Shown here: in pieces, positions 14,930 to 22,877 of the stretch
How positions within the stretch are numbered: position 1 is the first letter of the stretch
Layout: every line of letters begins with the position of its first letter
Assembly (NCBI RefSeq): GCF_000956545.1
Contig: NZ_JYIT01000072.1
Span: 1-64,000 of the forward strand
Direction: 5' to 3'
DNA length: 64,000 nt
Source: Microbacterium azadirachtae
Lineage (GTDB): Bacteria > Actinomycetota > Actinomycetes > Actinomycetales > Microbacteriaceae
Made by a program: the position numbers and the translations under genes
Notes under the pieces: model-generated
What the model saw: only the letters and a program-made list of their open reading frames with translations
Database searches by the model: none
Told to the model about the DNA's origin: nothing

Positions 14930-16045
14930 TCACGCGTGGACCTGAGTGACGGGCCACAGCTCCCAGCGATTCGCACGTCCGCGCTTCACAACGGCATCCG
15001 GGTGCGCCTTCTGAAGGTCAGAGAGGCGCTCGATCACCTCGGCGATCGGCAAGTTTCCGGCGAGCGTAGCCAAGGGCCGAGGGTTCTCCGGCGCCATTGA
15101 CACAGCTTCGCCGCGGGCTGAGGCCGAGCGCACGACCTCCCAGAACTTCTCCATCTGAGCCGCGAAGAGCGGCCATTTGGGACAAGGTCGAGTTTCAAGC
15201 CTGTCGCCGCCCGAGACGTGCTGAAACCAGGGCGTGTAGCAGTCGGCGCACATCTCCTCTGCAGTGAGGATCGGTACCGCCAGCAGCGCGTTCAGGCGAC
15301 GTTCCTCGAACCAGAGCTCCGACTTGAGCCCTGATTTCTCGGAGCGATTGTTCGTCGCCCTGATCTGGTCTCGCAGCCTCGATGTCGACTGCATGAGACC
15401 TTCCACTCGCTCGCGCCGCGTGATGCCGTACCAGATGAGGTTCCATTTGCGCCGGTCGCTCGGCAGCTTGCCATCCTCGTCGACGATGTCCTCTCGGTCG
15501 GCAACGATCGGGGTGAGGCAGGTGATTTCCTGCGCGGTGCGGGCGAGCTTCGCTTCGAGGTCCGCGATTTCTCGATTTCGTCTCTCAACTTGCATGGCTG
15601 GGAAACGCTCGCCGCTGCGAAATTCGGCGAGCTGCTGCTCGAAGCTCGTTTGAAGATTCTCCCGCTCGAGTAGCGCGAATCGCGCCTTCTCACGCTCGGG
15701 GTCGTAGTGCGCTTTGTCTCGTTCCCACCGCGCTTCGTCCGCGGCGTGGGCACGGTTGACCTTGCGGGTGATGGCCGCGTTGATCGCTCCGATGCGCCGC
15801 TTCGTCGGCGGGCGCCAGTCGGGCTCGCCCCGAGTCCATTCCTCCATAACTCGCTCAGCGTGATCGACTTCGGGTTTGAGCTCGTCCTCTCGCCACGGGT
15901 TCCAGCTCGTCTCGTGGAAGATGTCCATCCACCGCTGCCGCGCATTCAGGAGCTCATCGAACGTTGTGGTGCACCCAGGCAACGGCTTCCACAGTGCGCC
16001 ATCGTGCTCGTGGAGCTGTTCCTGCTGGTCTGTCGTGTCGGTCAC
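14930..16045 (-). CDS. Coiled-coil protein with Cys motif (371 aa), unknown
   Basis: A highly charged, mainly helical protein. Residues 85-190 are rich in Arg, Glu and Lys with a coiled-coil pattern. A later segment has CxxC (CADC) followed about 20 residues on by TRPCPKW, a possible zinc site. The Trp/Pro-rich N-terminal third (PWREDEL, DWRPPTKRR) is unusual. No signal peptide or membrane helices. No family recognised. It is separated from neighbours by a terminator on one side and a promoter region for the RHH gene on the other. Confidence 0.6.
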   Translation of the reverse strand: MTDTTDQQEQLHEHDGALWKPLPGCTTTFDELLNARQRWMDIFHETSWNPWREDELKPEVDHAERVMEEWTRGEPDWRPPTKRRIGAINAAITRKVNRAHAADEARWERDKAHYDPEREKARFALLERENLQTSFEQQLAEFRSGERFPAMQVERRNREIADLEAKLARTAQEITCLTPIVADREDIVDEDGKLPSDRRKWNLIWYGITRRERVEGLMQSTSRLRDQIRATNNRSEKSGLKSELWFEERRLNALLAVPILTAEEMCADCYTPWFQHVSGGDRLETRPCPKWPLFAAQMEKFWEVVRSASARGEAVSMAPENPRPLATLAGNLPIAEVIERLSDLQKAHPDAVVKRGRANRWELWPVTQVHA

Positions 16046-16134
16046 GCCACTAGCGTCGGCCCGTCCGTCTCGATGTACCAGTGAACAGACGATGACGAGA
16101 TGACGTGGTTTTCACAACGTTCGCGAACGGAAGA

Positions 16135-16162
16135 TTGACGTTTGAAATGATCGGTTCATACT
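16135..16162 (+). promoter_or_regulatory. Promoter of the RHH gene, with upstream palindrome
   Basis: TTGACG (16135-16140) and CATACT (16157-16162) are spaced by 16 bases, a good sigma-70-type promoter reading toward the ribbon-helix-helix gene. A 12-bp perfect palindrome CGTTCGCGAACG lies just upstream at 16118-16129 and could be a regulator site. Confidence 0.5.
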
Positions 16163-16241
16163 GAGCGACGGTCCTCGTCGGCATGCGGCTCGTAGGAGAA
16201 CCATCCAGGTTCGCCGGCCGCTCCCGATGAGGAGGCGCACC

Positions 16242-16562
16242 ATGAGTGAGAACACCCCCGCCGAGGTGCCCTCCACGGCACTCGGCCCGATTCGTACCCT
16301 CGCGGTGCGCATCCCCGACGGATTGCGAGCGCAGCTGGACGTCATCGCCCAGCTCAACGACCGCTCCGTGACTGAAGAGATCCGGATCGCCCTCGAGACC
16401 TGGGTCGAGACCAGCAAGTCCGACCCGAAGGTGCTCGCCAGGGCCGAAACGGTGCGTGCCGAGATCGAACGCGAGGCCAAGACCAAGCAGTCCGCGATCG
16501 AGGCTATCTTCGGCGGCACGAGCGGAGCCAAGACTCCGCGGGCCAAGTCAGGTCCTGCCTGA
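16242..16562 (+). CDS. Ribbon-helix-helix (Arc/CopG-like) DNA-binding protein
   Basis: A 106-residue protein. The segment TLAVRIPDGLRAQLDVIAQLNDRSVTEEIRIALETWVE has the ribbon-helix-helix pattern: a beta strand, a first helix, an S-V-T-E-E turn and a second helix. A basic, Ala/Lys-rich tail follows. The ATG at 16242 sits after GAGGAGG. RHH proteins act as dimers and serve as antitoxins, partition proteins or copy-number and transfer regulators on mobile elements. No toxin gene is adjacent on this strand. A degraded copy of its core lies at 18431-18532. Confidence 0.75.
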   Translation: MSENTPAEVPSTALGPIRTLAVRIPDGLRAQLDVIAQLNDRSVTEEIRIALETWVETSKSDPKVLARAETVRAEIEREAKTKQSAIEAIFGGTSGAKTPRAKSGPA

Positions 16563-16666
16563 CGCCAACGCTCCCTCTCACTGGGGGAGAGGGGCGGCTG
16601 TCCCGAGGATCGAGCGATGCGCAGGCTCTCCTCGGGCAGCTGCCCAATCAACAAGATCAAGGGCTG

Positions 16667-17086
16667 TTACGAGCCCGGCGTGTAGTCGACGCGCACGAGA
16701 GGTGCCGCTTCGACGATCCAGTCTTCGTGGCGATTCATCTGCGCTGTGAGCGCAGCACGCTCGACTTCGTCGTCATCCAACCGGGCAACGATGCCGTCGA
16801 GGGTGGTGTTGACCCGGTCGAAGCCCCCGCGTGTTGAGTCTTCGAGGTTCTCCAGACGACCTTCGAGCCGATCAAAGCGACCTTCGAAGCCATCCAAGCG
16901 CAGTTCGATCCGATCCATGCGAGTATCTGCAGTATCGAGACGGTCGTCGACCGCATCGAAACGTGCATCGACCTGGCTGGCGAAGCTGGTGAAGACTTCC
17001 GAGAACTCGTCCATCGCCGATTTCATCGCGATGGTGACGCTCTCCGCTACTGCGTTCTTGATCGTTTCTTGTAGGTCGTCGTTCAT
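16667..17086 (-). CDS. Coiled-coil repeat protein (139 aa)
   Basis: Residues 38-110 are built of heptads in which Arg, Leu, Asp and Phe recur (motifs such as DRLDTAD, DRIELRLDGFEG, DRLEGRLENLED), a pattern that predicts a long parallel coiled coil. Residues 1-36 are an amphipathic helix; the end is short and acidic. Similar proteins occur in phages and mobile elements, and the function is often unknown (possible scaffold or adaptor). The DNA repeats reflect the protein repeats and are not an independent element. It is convergent with the RHH gene. Confidence 0.65.
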   Translation of the reverse strand: MNDDLQETIKNAVAESVTIAMKSAMDEFSEVFTSFASQVDARFDAVDDRLDTADTRMDRIELRLDGFEGRFDRLEGRLENLEDSTRGGFDRVNTTLDGIVARLDDDEVERAALTAQMNRHEDWIVEAAPLVRVDYTPGS

Positions 17087-17236
17087 ATCTGCGCCCCATT
17101 ATGGGCGTCCAGGTCACGGCTGGGAAGCCGTAGAAAATACAACGTCTCGCCCCTCACCGACTCCTCGTTGCTGCCCCGCGGCTCGTCAGAGAACCACATG
17201 GTTCTCGGCCGCGACAACAGTAAGGAGGTGGGATAG

Positions 17237-17749
17237 ATGGTTCACGGAATCGTCATACCCGCCGACGGCGAAAGCCCGCTGCGGCGAATCGACACGACGC
17301 AACCGGATGCGATCGGGACGGCGGTCGGTGGCTTCATGGAAGCCGTCGACATCGTCGACCTCGGCATCACGGTCTACGTCAACGAGTCCGGGCTGCTGCA
17401 GCATCTGCCGTTCAATAGTCGCGTCTCGTTCCTCTGGTGGCACCACGTTCCGGCCGCACGTCGGCGGGCCATGCTCGTCGGCGACGCGGTCGTTGTAGGA
17501 CTACCCGATGAGGACGGCGCGGACACCGAAGTGCCCGACGCGACACGGAAGCTGCTATTCACCGACGCGGACTACATCGTCGAGGTGCGGCCCATCGGTC
17601 AGCAGCAGTGGCAGGTTGGGTTGCCCGTTCGGCTCGAGTTCTGGGACGCTCTCATGTGGGCAGCACTGCTGCTCGAGCAGATTCCCGGGGCCGCGGACAG
17701 CCGCGTCGTTCCCGTCGAACCTCATGAAAGCGCGGCCACTGCGGCGTGA
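17237..17749 (+). CDS. DUF3846 domain-containing protein
   Basis: A 170-residue soluble protein with the pattern of the DUF3846 family: a start of the form MVHGIVIPADGE, then an Ile/Val core and the FLWWHH segment before a charged part (VVVGLPDEDG). The family is common on actinobacterial plasmids, integrative elements and phages and has no known activity. The ATG follows a strong AAGGAGG site. The neighbours also look like element housekeeping genes. About 450 bases follow before the next convincing gene. Confidence 0.7.
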   Translation: MVHGIVIPADGESPLRRIDTTQPDAIGTAVGGFMEAVDIVDLGITVYVNESGLLQHLPFNSRVSFLWWHHVPAARRRAMLVGDAVVVGLPDEDGADTEVPDATRKLLFTDADYIVEVRPIGQQQWQVGLPVRLEFWDALMWAALLLEQIPGAADSRVVPVEPHESAATAA

Positions 17750-18048
17750 CATGGTTCGCACCACATTCACCCAGGCGGCGACTGCCCGGCTTCGAGAGCC
17801 ACGCGTTCTTGGCTAGAGCAGTCGCCGCCGTTTCAATGTCTGCAGGCTGTCGTGAAGGTAAGTCCACGAGCTGGCCATGCACAACCGGACGCCATAGGCG
17901 TGTTGCAGCTCGCGCGCGCCGATTCAAAGGAAAAATGGTAGGCGCGCAAATGAGTGCGGCCAAAATCGGAGCAGCCCCGTGGAGGCGATCTCAGCTCGTT
18001 CAAGATCTAGCTGCAAAATGTGGCCGGGTTTTGCGATACGCTAGCGCT
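17750..18048. other. Gene-free interval
   Basis: No convincing gene is seen. A 40-codon reading starts at 17936 with AAAGGA before an ATG, but its codon use is not coding-like. The last part leads into the possible small transcript described next. Confidence 0.4.
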
Positions 18049-18100
18049 GTGCGGTAGTCCGCACCCATCGAATTTATGCCGGTCATCGACCGGCTTTTTT
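18049..18100 (+). ncRNA. Candidate small RNA or leader with intrinsic terminator
   Basis: Hairpin 1 (18049-18064) is GTGCGG, a 4-base loop, CCGCAC. A short AU-rich linker follows, then hairpin 2 (18078-18094), GCCGGTC with loop ATC and GACCGGC, and a run of six T (18095-18100), a textbook terminator. TACGCT at 18037-18042 would place a start at about 18049. The -35 is weak. It could be a short RNA of about 50 nt, or a premature terminator in the leader of the small membrane-protein gene downstream. Confidence 0.4.
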
Positions 18101-18195
18101 CATGCCCCTTGGGGCTCCCCAGACGCCGCGGCCGAGTGGCCGCGGTTCTCTTGCTCAGCTCCATGCTGGGCACCGCCTCACGAGGAGGTTGCGCC

Positions 18196-18339
18196 ATGCT
18201 CGAGATCCTTTCGGCTCTCGGTGCTGCAGCGCCTCTACTCGCGGTTATCAGCGCGTTTGTGCTGAAGCTGCTGCCGCTCGTGTCGGATCGCGTCAACAAG
18301 CGCGCCATCCGACTCAAGCGCGCCCGCCGCCGCAAGTAG
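18196..18339 (+). CDS. Small membrane protein (47 aa)
   Basis: The ATG follows CGAGGAGG. Residues 1-28 form one hydrophobic helix (ILSALGAAAPLLAVISAFVLKLLPLV) and the tail is strongly basic (ending RLKRARRRK), so the N-terminus is likely outside or within the membrane and the tail cytoplasmic. The size and charge pattern resemble small toxic or regulatory membrane peptides, but no known family is matched. It lies about 95 bases downstream of the terminator-bearing leader. Confidence 0.6.
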   Translation: MLEILSALGAAAPLLAVISAFVLKLLPLVSDRVNKRAIRLKRARRRK

Positions 18340-18430
18340 GGCATTCGCAAACGCACATCACCTGGTGGGTCGGGAGAACTCTGCCCAAAATCAGGCAATC
18401 GGCGCCCGGGACGAGGGAGTCGGACCGTGC

Positions 18431-18532
18431 GCGCAGCTGGACGTCATCGCCCACATTAACGAGCGCTCGATCGCCGAAGAGAACCGTATCGCCCTCGACG
18501 TGACCAGCAAGGCCGGCCCTCCGCCGCGCTGA
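18431..18532 (+). pseudogene. Remnant copy of the ribbon-helix-helix gene
   Basis: The frame reads AQLDVIAHINERSIAEE and continues RIALDVTSK, which closely matches the core of the RHH protein at 16242 (AQLDVIAQLNDRSVTEE, RIALETWVETSK). Both the start and a few codons inside the second helix are missing. No start codon or binding site precedes it. It is a degraded duplicate about 2 kb from its parent. Confidence 0.75.
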
Positions 18533-18539
18533 GCAGATC

Positions 18540-19106
18540 TCACGGGAGTCGTCGAACAACTGGCGTGTACGGCTGCCCTGTCCGGCCGACGCGATCAGGG
18601 ATCGGATCAGAATAGTCGCTGACGCCGCTCGCCCAGTCCAGGGCCTCTTCCTCGATGTAGATGACTGTTCGGTGGCTCGGCTTCAGGAAGCGCGGACCAA
18701 CGGCGCGAAAGCGCAGGTCACGAATACGCCACAGCGGGAGATCTGGAATCAGCTCAAGCAATCGTGACTCCGTGACGTAGGTTCGGCGCCGCAGCGTCGC
18801 AAGGTCTGCATTCTGGAACGCGTAGGCGCGATCCTCGCTCGGTGGCGGGCGGTACGCACCGAAGTGCCCATACCTCCATTCCCAGGACACGGTGCTCTCC
18901 AGCCATCGACGTAGCGCGAGCTCGTCGTAGATCACCTCACCGTCGCTGAGGACGCGCGCCGGCGGTGCGGTGATCTTCGATGGGTACGGCGCTTCGCGGC
19001 GCAGATAGTCGAGCCGCTGCGGCGTGAGACCGGGCGCGATCTGCCCTGCCTCGGCGCGAGTGATCCACACCGTTGGTGCGGGCTCGGCGTGTGCTCCGTT
19101 CGACAT
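18540..19106 (-). CDS. HTH (excisionase/MerR-like) DNA-binding protein
   Basis: A 188-residue protein. The N-terminal ITRAEAGQIAPGLTPQRLDYLRREAPYP segment followed by a beta wing (VIYDELALRRWLES) resembles the winged helix of MerR-like or excisionase-type domains. A second similar segment appears later (YVTESRLLELIPDLPLWRIRDL, then VIYIEEEALDWAS), so the protein may hold two such domains. The ATG at 19106 is preferred over one farther upstream. No integrase is adjacent; a regulatory role is therefore as likely as recombination directionality. Confidence 0.55.
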   Translation of the reverse strand: MSNGAHAEPAPTVWITRAEAGQIAPGLTPQRLDYLRREAPYPSKITAPPARVLSDGEVIYDELALRRWLESTVSWEWRYGHFGAYRPPPSEDRAYAFQNADLATLRRRTYVTESRLLELIPDLPLWRIRDLRFRAVGPRFLKPSHRTVIYIEEEALDWASGVSDYSDPIPDRVGRTGQPYTPVVRRLP

Positions 19107-19269
19107 GCGCGGACGTTTCTCTACTTGATATTCGTGAGCATCCGATCCTGGCTGGGCCAGGATCTTGCATATGCGTGTCGAGGTCAACCTACTCAGCATC
19201 AAGGCGCCATTCGAAGCTGGCCCCGAGGCTCAAGAGGCCACCATCGTCATCGGGATGTGTGCGCTCCTG

Positions 19270-19290
19270 TCGCCTGCGAGTTGCAGGCGA
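19270..19290 (-). terminator. Hairpins after the TetR-like gene
   Basis: An 8-bp perfect stem (TCGCCTGC paired with GCAGGCGA) with a 5-base loop lies 16 bases past the stop of the leftward TetR-like gene. A second 8-bp stem (GATCCTGG and CCAGGATC, 19144-19164) lies further on. No T-run follows either. Confidence 0.35.
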
Positions 19291-19305
19291 AGCTCATCAT
19301 GCGCG

Positions 19306-19995
19306 TCAGCGGGCGAAGAACGCGTCAGCTGCCGTCTTCGCCACTAGCGACGCCAACCAAGTCTTGGCCTTCTGGTCAAGCGCCAGACGTAACGCAGCAC
19401 CCTCGATGAGCGCCGTGACGATGCCAGCGTACGCCTCGGAGTCGAACGCCTTCAGTTGGGCAACGGACGAGGCGCGGGCATAGATCGGAACTAGTGCCTT
19501 GTCATATGCGGCATACAGCCGACTCGCATGAGTGCTGATCTCCTCGTCAACAGTCCCGACAAGAGTGAGATAGCTCTGGAAGGCGCCTCGGTCTCCTGCC
19601 AATCGCAGGACATCCTGCTCCACGAAATGCGCGACCGCGGCATGTATCGCAAGGCGTCGCGCCCCGCTGTCGGTGTGTTGTGCGGCTGAGTCGACATCGC
19701 TCCGGAAGTAGCCGACCACTTGGGCGGCGTCCGAGATGAGCCGGTTGAAGCCGTGCTCGAGCGCGTCCCGTCTCAGCTTGTCTGGCGTCTTAAACGTGTG
19801 CGTGATCGATCCTCGAGAGAAGGTCCGCGGGCCGAACGCAGAGAACTGCTGAGCCCACACTCGTTCGGCCTCCTCGAGCACGCCAGGGACATCCAGGATC
19901 TGTCGCTGAGGTCGTGAAGGATCGATGATCCGATTCCACGCAGCTTCGAGCAGCACCTTCCGGGTTTCAAGACCCGCCCACTTGGTCAAGATCAT
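19306..19995 (-). CDS. TetR-like transcriptional regulator
   Basis: About 229 residues. The first 75 residues have the helical pattern of a TetR DNA-binding domain (VLEEAERVWAQQFSAFGPRTFSRGSITHTFKTPDKLRRDALEHG), somewhat diverged. The rest is an all-helical ligand-binding-like part. The start is doubtful: GGAGG sits directly against the ATG at 19995, so a TTG two codons later (19989), with better spacing, may be used. Two tandem pseudo-palindromes lie 22-65 bases upstream, between this gene and a divergent secreted protein gene. It therefore most likely represses both. Confidence 0.6.
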   Translation of the reverse strand: MILTKWAGLETRKVLLEAAWNRIIDPSRPQRQILDVPGVLEEAERVWAQQFSAFGPRTFSRGSITHTFKTPDKLRRDALEHGFNRLISDAAQVVGYFRSDVDSAAQHTDSGARRLAIHAAVAHFVEQDVLRLAGDRGAFQSYLTLVGTVDEEISTHASRLYAAYDKALVPIYARASSVAQLKAFDSEAYAGIVTALIEGAALRLALDQKAKTWLASLVAKTAADAFFAR

Positions 19996-20016
19996 CCTCC
20001 AAGTACTAGACCAGCA

Positions 20017-20060
20017 TCGTACAGAAGTGTACGCTGATCCTGTCGTACATAAGTGTACGC
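20017..20060. promoter_or_regulatory. Two tandem operators for the TetR-like regulator
   Basis: TCGTACAGAAGTGTACGC (20017-20034) and TCGTACATAAGTGTACGC (20043-20060) differ at one base and are 26 bp apart start to start. Each contains the inverted repeat GTACA...TGTAC. They lie between the divergent regulator and amidase genes. The spacing is close to two and a half helical turns. Confidence 0.7.
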
Positions 20061-20081
20061 ACACCCGAGTTGGGAGTCGTC

Positions 20082-21041
20082 ATGAAACGCAGTCTCCGCC
20101 TTCTCCTCACCGCTTTCGCGGCAGCAGTGGCTCTCGCCGTCGTCGGAAATGTGGTGTTGCCACTCGCCGCTCCCTCTGCGCGTGCGGCGTCGAACATCAC
20201 GATCCGCTGGACGCACATCGGCATCTTCCCGAGAGCTGCCCCTTCTATGTCCGCGGCTCACGCCGGCGCGGCCGTCGCTGACGGCACGACGATCACCGTC
20301 GCTTGCGAGGGACCGGGCGACTCGGTCACCAGCGACGTCACTACCTCGACCATCTGGGAGCGGACGGTCGATGGAAAGTGGTACCCGAATGCCTTCACGG
20401 ACACCGGGCATGACGGATGGACTCCGGGGATCCCGCGGTGCGACAGTGCAGCCACGGCTCAGCCCCCTAGGAACGCCGTCCCGTCGCAGCGCTACAACCG
20501 CACCGCCGCGGTCGACTGGGCAAAGGCGCATTGGAATGACAGTCCGCGTTACGACGAGGACTGCACCTGGTTCATCTCGCAGGCGCTGTGGGTCGGCGGG
20601 GTTCCGAAGGACAACCGCTGGACCGACTCGTCCTGGGACTGGTCCAACCTCACGAGCAAGTGGACGATTCCCGGTCCCACGAAGCCCGCGACGCTCGCCG
20701 ACAACTTCAAGTCCTACATGAGGGATTCCGGCAAGGCGACCGTTCGCGAACTGAAGTGGAATGAGAATCAAATGCCCGATGCGCAGATCGGAGACATCAT
20801 CGGCTATGACTGGGGTCACCTCCGTGGAAAGGACCTGATCAAGGGCGCTGATGGCATTCTGGATCACTTGATGATCATCACCAGCATCGACAATCAGTAT
20901 CCGAATGTAACTGGCCACACGGCGAATACGCAGTCCTCCGGCTGGACGTGGAGCAAAGGTGCAGGAGACTGGTGGGAGAAGGCGTACCGCGATGCGAATG
21001 GAAATCCGCCTCGAGTGTACTTGATTCATGTCAACTATTGA
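20082..21041 (+). CDS. Secreted amidase-domain protein
   Basis: A 319-residue exported protein: basic N-terminus, hydrophobic core and an ARA-A cleavage region near residue 35. The C-terminal half matches the actinobacterial putative amidase (Amidase_6) pattern: YNRTAAVDWAKAHW, then DCTWFISQALWVGG with the likely catalytic Cys, and a later LDHLMIIT with the likely catalytic His. Such domains resemble NlpC/P60 cysteine peptidases acting on peptidoglycan. The ATG at 20082 follows GGGAG. It is divergent from a TetR-like regulator with two operators, so expression is likely tightly controlled. A strong hairpin terminator follows. Confidence 0.75.
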   Translation: MKRSLRLLLTAFAAAVALAVVGNVVLPLAAPSARAASNITIRWTHIGIFPRAAPSMSAAHAGAAVADGTTITVACEGPGDSVTSDVTTSTIWERTVDGKWYPNAFTDTGHDGWTPGIPRCDSAATAQPPRNAVPSQRYNRTAAVDWAKAHWNDSPRYDEDCTWFISQALWVGGVPKDNRWTDSSWDWSNLTSKWTIPGPTKPATLADNFKSYMRDSGKATVRELKWNENQMPDAQIGDIIGYDWGHLRGKDLIKGADGILDHLMIITSIDNQYPNVTGHTANTQSSGWTWSKGAGDWWEKAYRDANGNPPRVYLIHVNY

Positions 21042-21083
21042 TCCACAATAGGTGAGATGTTTTTAGTCAAGAGCATAGGAAAC

Positions 21084-21120
21084 AAGATCAGCCGCGAGCG
21101 TAACGCTCGTGGCTGATCTT
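21084..21120. terminator. Strong hairpin after the amidase gene
   Basis: AAGATCAGCC with GCGAGCG pairs with CGCTCGT and GGCTGATCTT (17 bp with one G-U) around a 3-base loop. It follows the amidase stop by 43 bases and is followed by a short T-containing run. It is probably its terminator. Confidence 0.7.
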
Positions 21121-21417
21121 GTTTCAGGAATTGCGCCGGAAAGCAATCTCTTGATTGCCCTTCTTGATCCCGTGCACTTCAAGAGCCCACTCAAGTCGTA
21201 CGAACTGACAACTGCCCCAGTCGTCCCGCTTGGCGATGGGGGCAGCTACCTGGATGTCTCCTCGCTCGTCATCGAGGTCGCCTTTCTTGTCCTTCTTGTC
21301 TTTGCGGTGTTCCTCACGCGTCGAAAGAACGTGCGCGCGAGTCGGATCCTCATCGTTCTCGCGGTGGCCTACCCGATCATCGTTGGAAGTCTCATTGCGT
21401 TGCAGCTGAGCAATTGA
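21109..21417 (+). CDS. Small membrane protein, start uncertain
   Basis: The longest reading starts at a GTG inside the terminator hairpin, which is unlikely. Better starts are the TTG about 42 bases further on, which follows GGAAAG, or a later GTG. The certain part has two hydrophobic segments (LVIEVAFLVLLVFAVFLT and ILIVLAVAYPIIVGSLIAL) joined by a short basic loop (RRKNVRAS), so a two-helix hairpin in the membrane. No family recognised. It is between the amidase gene and the convergent 420-residue unknown protein. Confidence 0.45.
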   Translation: MADLVSGIAPESNLLIALLDPVHFKSPLKSYELTTAPVVPLGDGGSYLDVSSLVIEVAFLVLLVFAVFLTRRKNVRASRILIVLAVAYPIIVGSLIALQLSN

Positions 21418-21490
21418 CGGCAGACATCTCCACGCGGATTGCCCGCCTCTGAAGTTCGCCAGGTGCCCCCCCTCGCGGTGCGCCCGACGT

Positions 21491-22753
21491 TCAGTTCTGA
21501 TCATCCGCATCGGGCTTGGCTGCCCGGCGCAGCGGGAAGCGTTGAGCGACTCCATCTGCGAGCCGTTCGCCGGCTGACTTCGCATCGCCGAACACCTTGT
21601 TGCCGAACTTAGCGACCGCTTCCGCGCCGTCGACGCCGACCTCCACCGCCTTGTCACGGGCTTCGCCTGCGGCGGCAACCCACTTCTTCGCCTCAACTGC
21701 CTCATGCGCAGCCGCGATTCCGAGGCGCTCATTGAAGACCACGATGTCGGCCATCACTTCATTCCCTGATCGCACCACGGCCCCGGACTTCAACGGGTGA
21801 AGGAACACCTTGGTGTTGGCGAGATCCGCGGCAGCATCCATCCGAGCGAGCAGCGACTGAGTGGTCGTCGCGATCCGTGCCCGTCGTTCGTCCCGCGCGG
21901 CCTTGAGCCCACGGCGGTGCCGCTCCAGTTCCTCGGGACTGGCGTCGAGTACGCGGTCGAGCTCGAGCACACCGAGGCCGTCCTGAAGCTGGAAGCACCG
22001 CGCAAGCACGGCGAGCCATTCCTCGACGGACTCTTCGGCCGCTTCGGACACATCGGCGAGGTCGCCGACTGCCCGCTTCTTCTCGAGCTTGGTTGCAATC
22101 GCGTCGAGCTGTCGGAGCGCGTAGCCCTGTGTCGTCGCGATCGTTTGGGCTGCTCCTTGGACCTTCGACCAGGTCACCTCGGAGACCCGCCCGGTGTGTT
22201 CGCGGACGGTCATGGCCTCGTCGATGACGAAACCGACACCGATCATCTCGGCAAGCGCGGCGTCCTTCTGAGCTCGAAGGATGTCGTCGACCTTCTCGTC
22301 GATCTTGGCGAGGTAGTCGGTGATCTCCTCCATGGTCTGCTGCATCGCGAGCTGCGCCATGATGCCTGCGGCGCCCGCCAGCATTGCGGGGTTTGTCAGC
22401 ATCGACCCAACAGAGCCCGGTTTGGTGAACTCGAGGATCTTGGTGATCTTGCCCTTGCTCGTCGTCGCGATCGCGCGGCTGACGCCGTCCGATGACCCCT
22501 TCATGAGGTTGGCCACCTTCATCGCCTTCGCAGAATCTTCGGTGAGTTTTACCCACCGGCCGGAGTTGGCAGCAATCTCGGATCCGGCTCTGGCGACGGC
22601 TGAGCCCGCATTGAGTGTGGAACCGAGTCTCTGCTGGAGTGCGAGATCCTTCGAAGGCACGCCAGCGGAAGCGAGGAAGCGTTCGACGGCACCTGGTTCG
22701 CCGATGACTGCCAGGCCGTCGCCGTCACCGATCAGTTCGATCTCGTCGCTCAT
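21491..22753 (-). CDS. Unknown protein with central hydrophobic patch (420 aa)
   Basis: An Ala-rich, mainly helical protein. Residues 110-135 (GSMLTNPAMLAGAAGIMAQLAM) are hydrophobic enough for membrane insertion or a buried helix. They are followed by a coiled-coil stretch (MEEITDYLAKIDEKVDDILRAQK) and further charged helices, with a basic tail. The layout (N-terminal small part, hydrophobic pair, long coiled coil) resembles proteins that perforate or bridge membranes, but no homology can be named. The ATG at 22753 is chosen over a long non-coding extension. It is divergent from a small winged-helix gene 124 bases away, a likely regulator. Confidence 0.6.
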   Translation of the reverse strand: MSDEIELIGDGDGLAVIGEPGAVERFLASAGVPSKDLALQQRLGSTLNAGSAVARAGSEIAANSGRWVKLTEDSAKAMKVANLMKGSSDGVSRAIATTSKGKITKILEFTKPGSVGSMLTNPAMLAGAAGIMAQLAMQQTMEEITDYLAKIDEKVDDILRAQKDAALAEMIGVGFVIDEAMTVREHTGRVSEVTWSKVQGAAQTIATTQGYALRQLDAIATKLEKKRAVGDLADVSEAAEESVEEWLAVLARCFQLQDGLGVLELDRVLDASPEELERHRRGLKAARDERRARIATTTQSLLARMDAAADLANTKVFLHPLKSGAVVRSGNEVMADIVVFNERLGIAAAHEAVEAKKWVAAAGEARDKAVEVGVDGAEAVAKFGNKVFGDAKSAGERLADGVAQRFPLRRAAKPDADDQN

Positions 22754-22877
22754 GTGCCGTCCATTCCCCACCGACATTTCCGTAACGGCCACGCTATCGG
22801 AGGGAACGGACCGTTCCTGGGCAAAGGTCGACGTCCGTGGGGCTCTGGTGCCGGTATGGTTCGGTAGCGTCGCTACC

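Noticed and set aside
16667..17086. Repeat DNA as a mobile element
   Set aside because: The repetition is explained by coiled-coil heptads in the protein.
17936..18057. A 40-codon forward reading with AAAGGA before ATG
   Set aside because: Codon use is not coding-like and it leads into the structured leader region.
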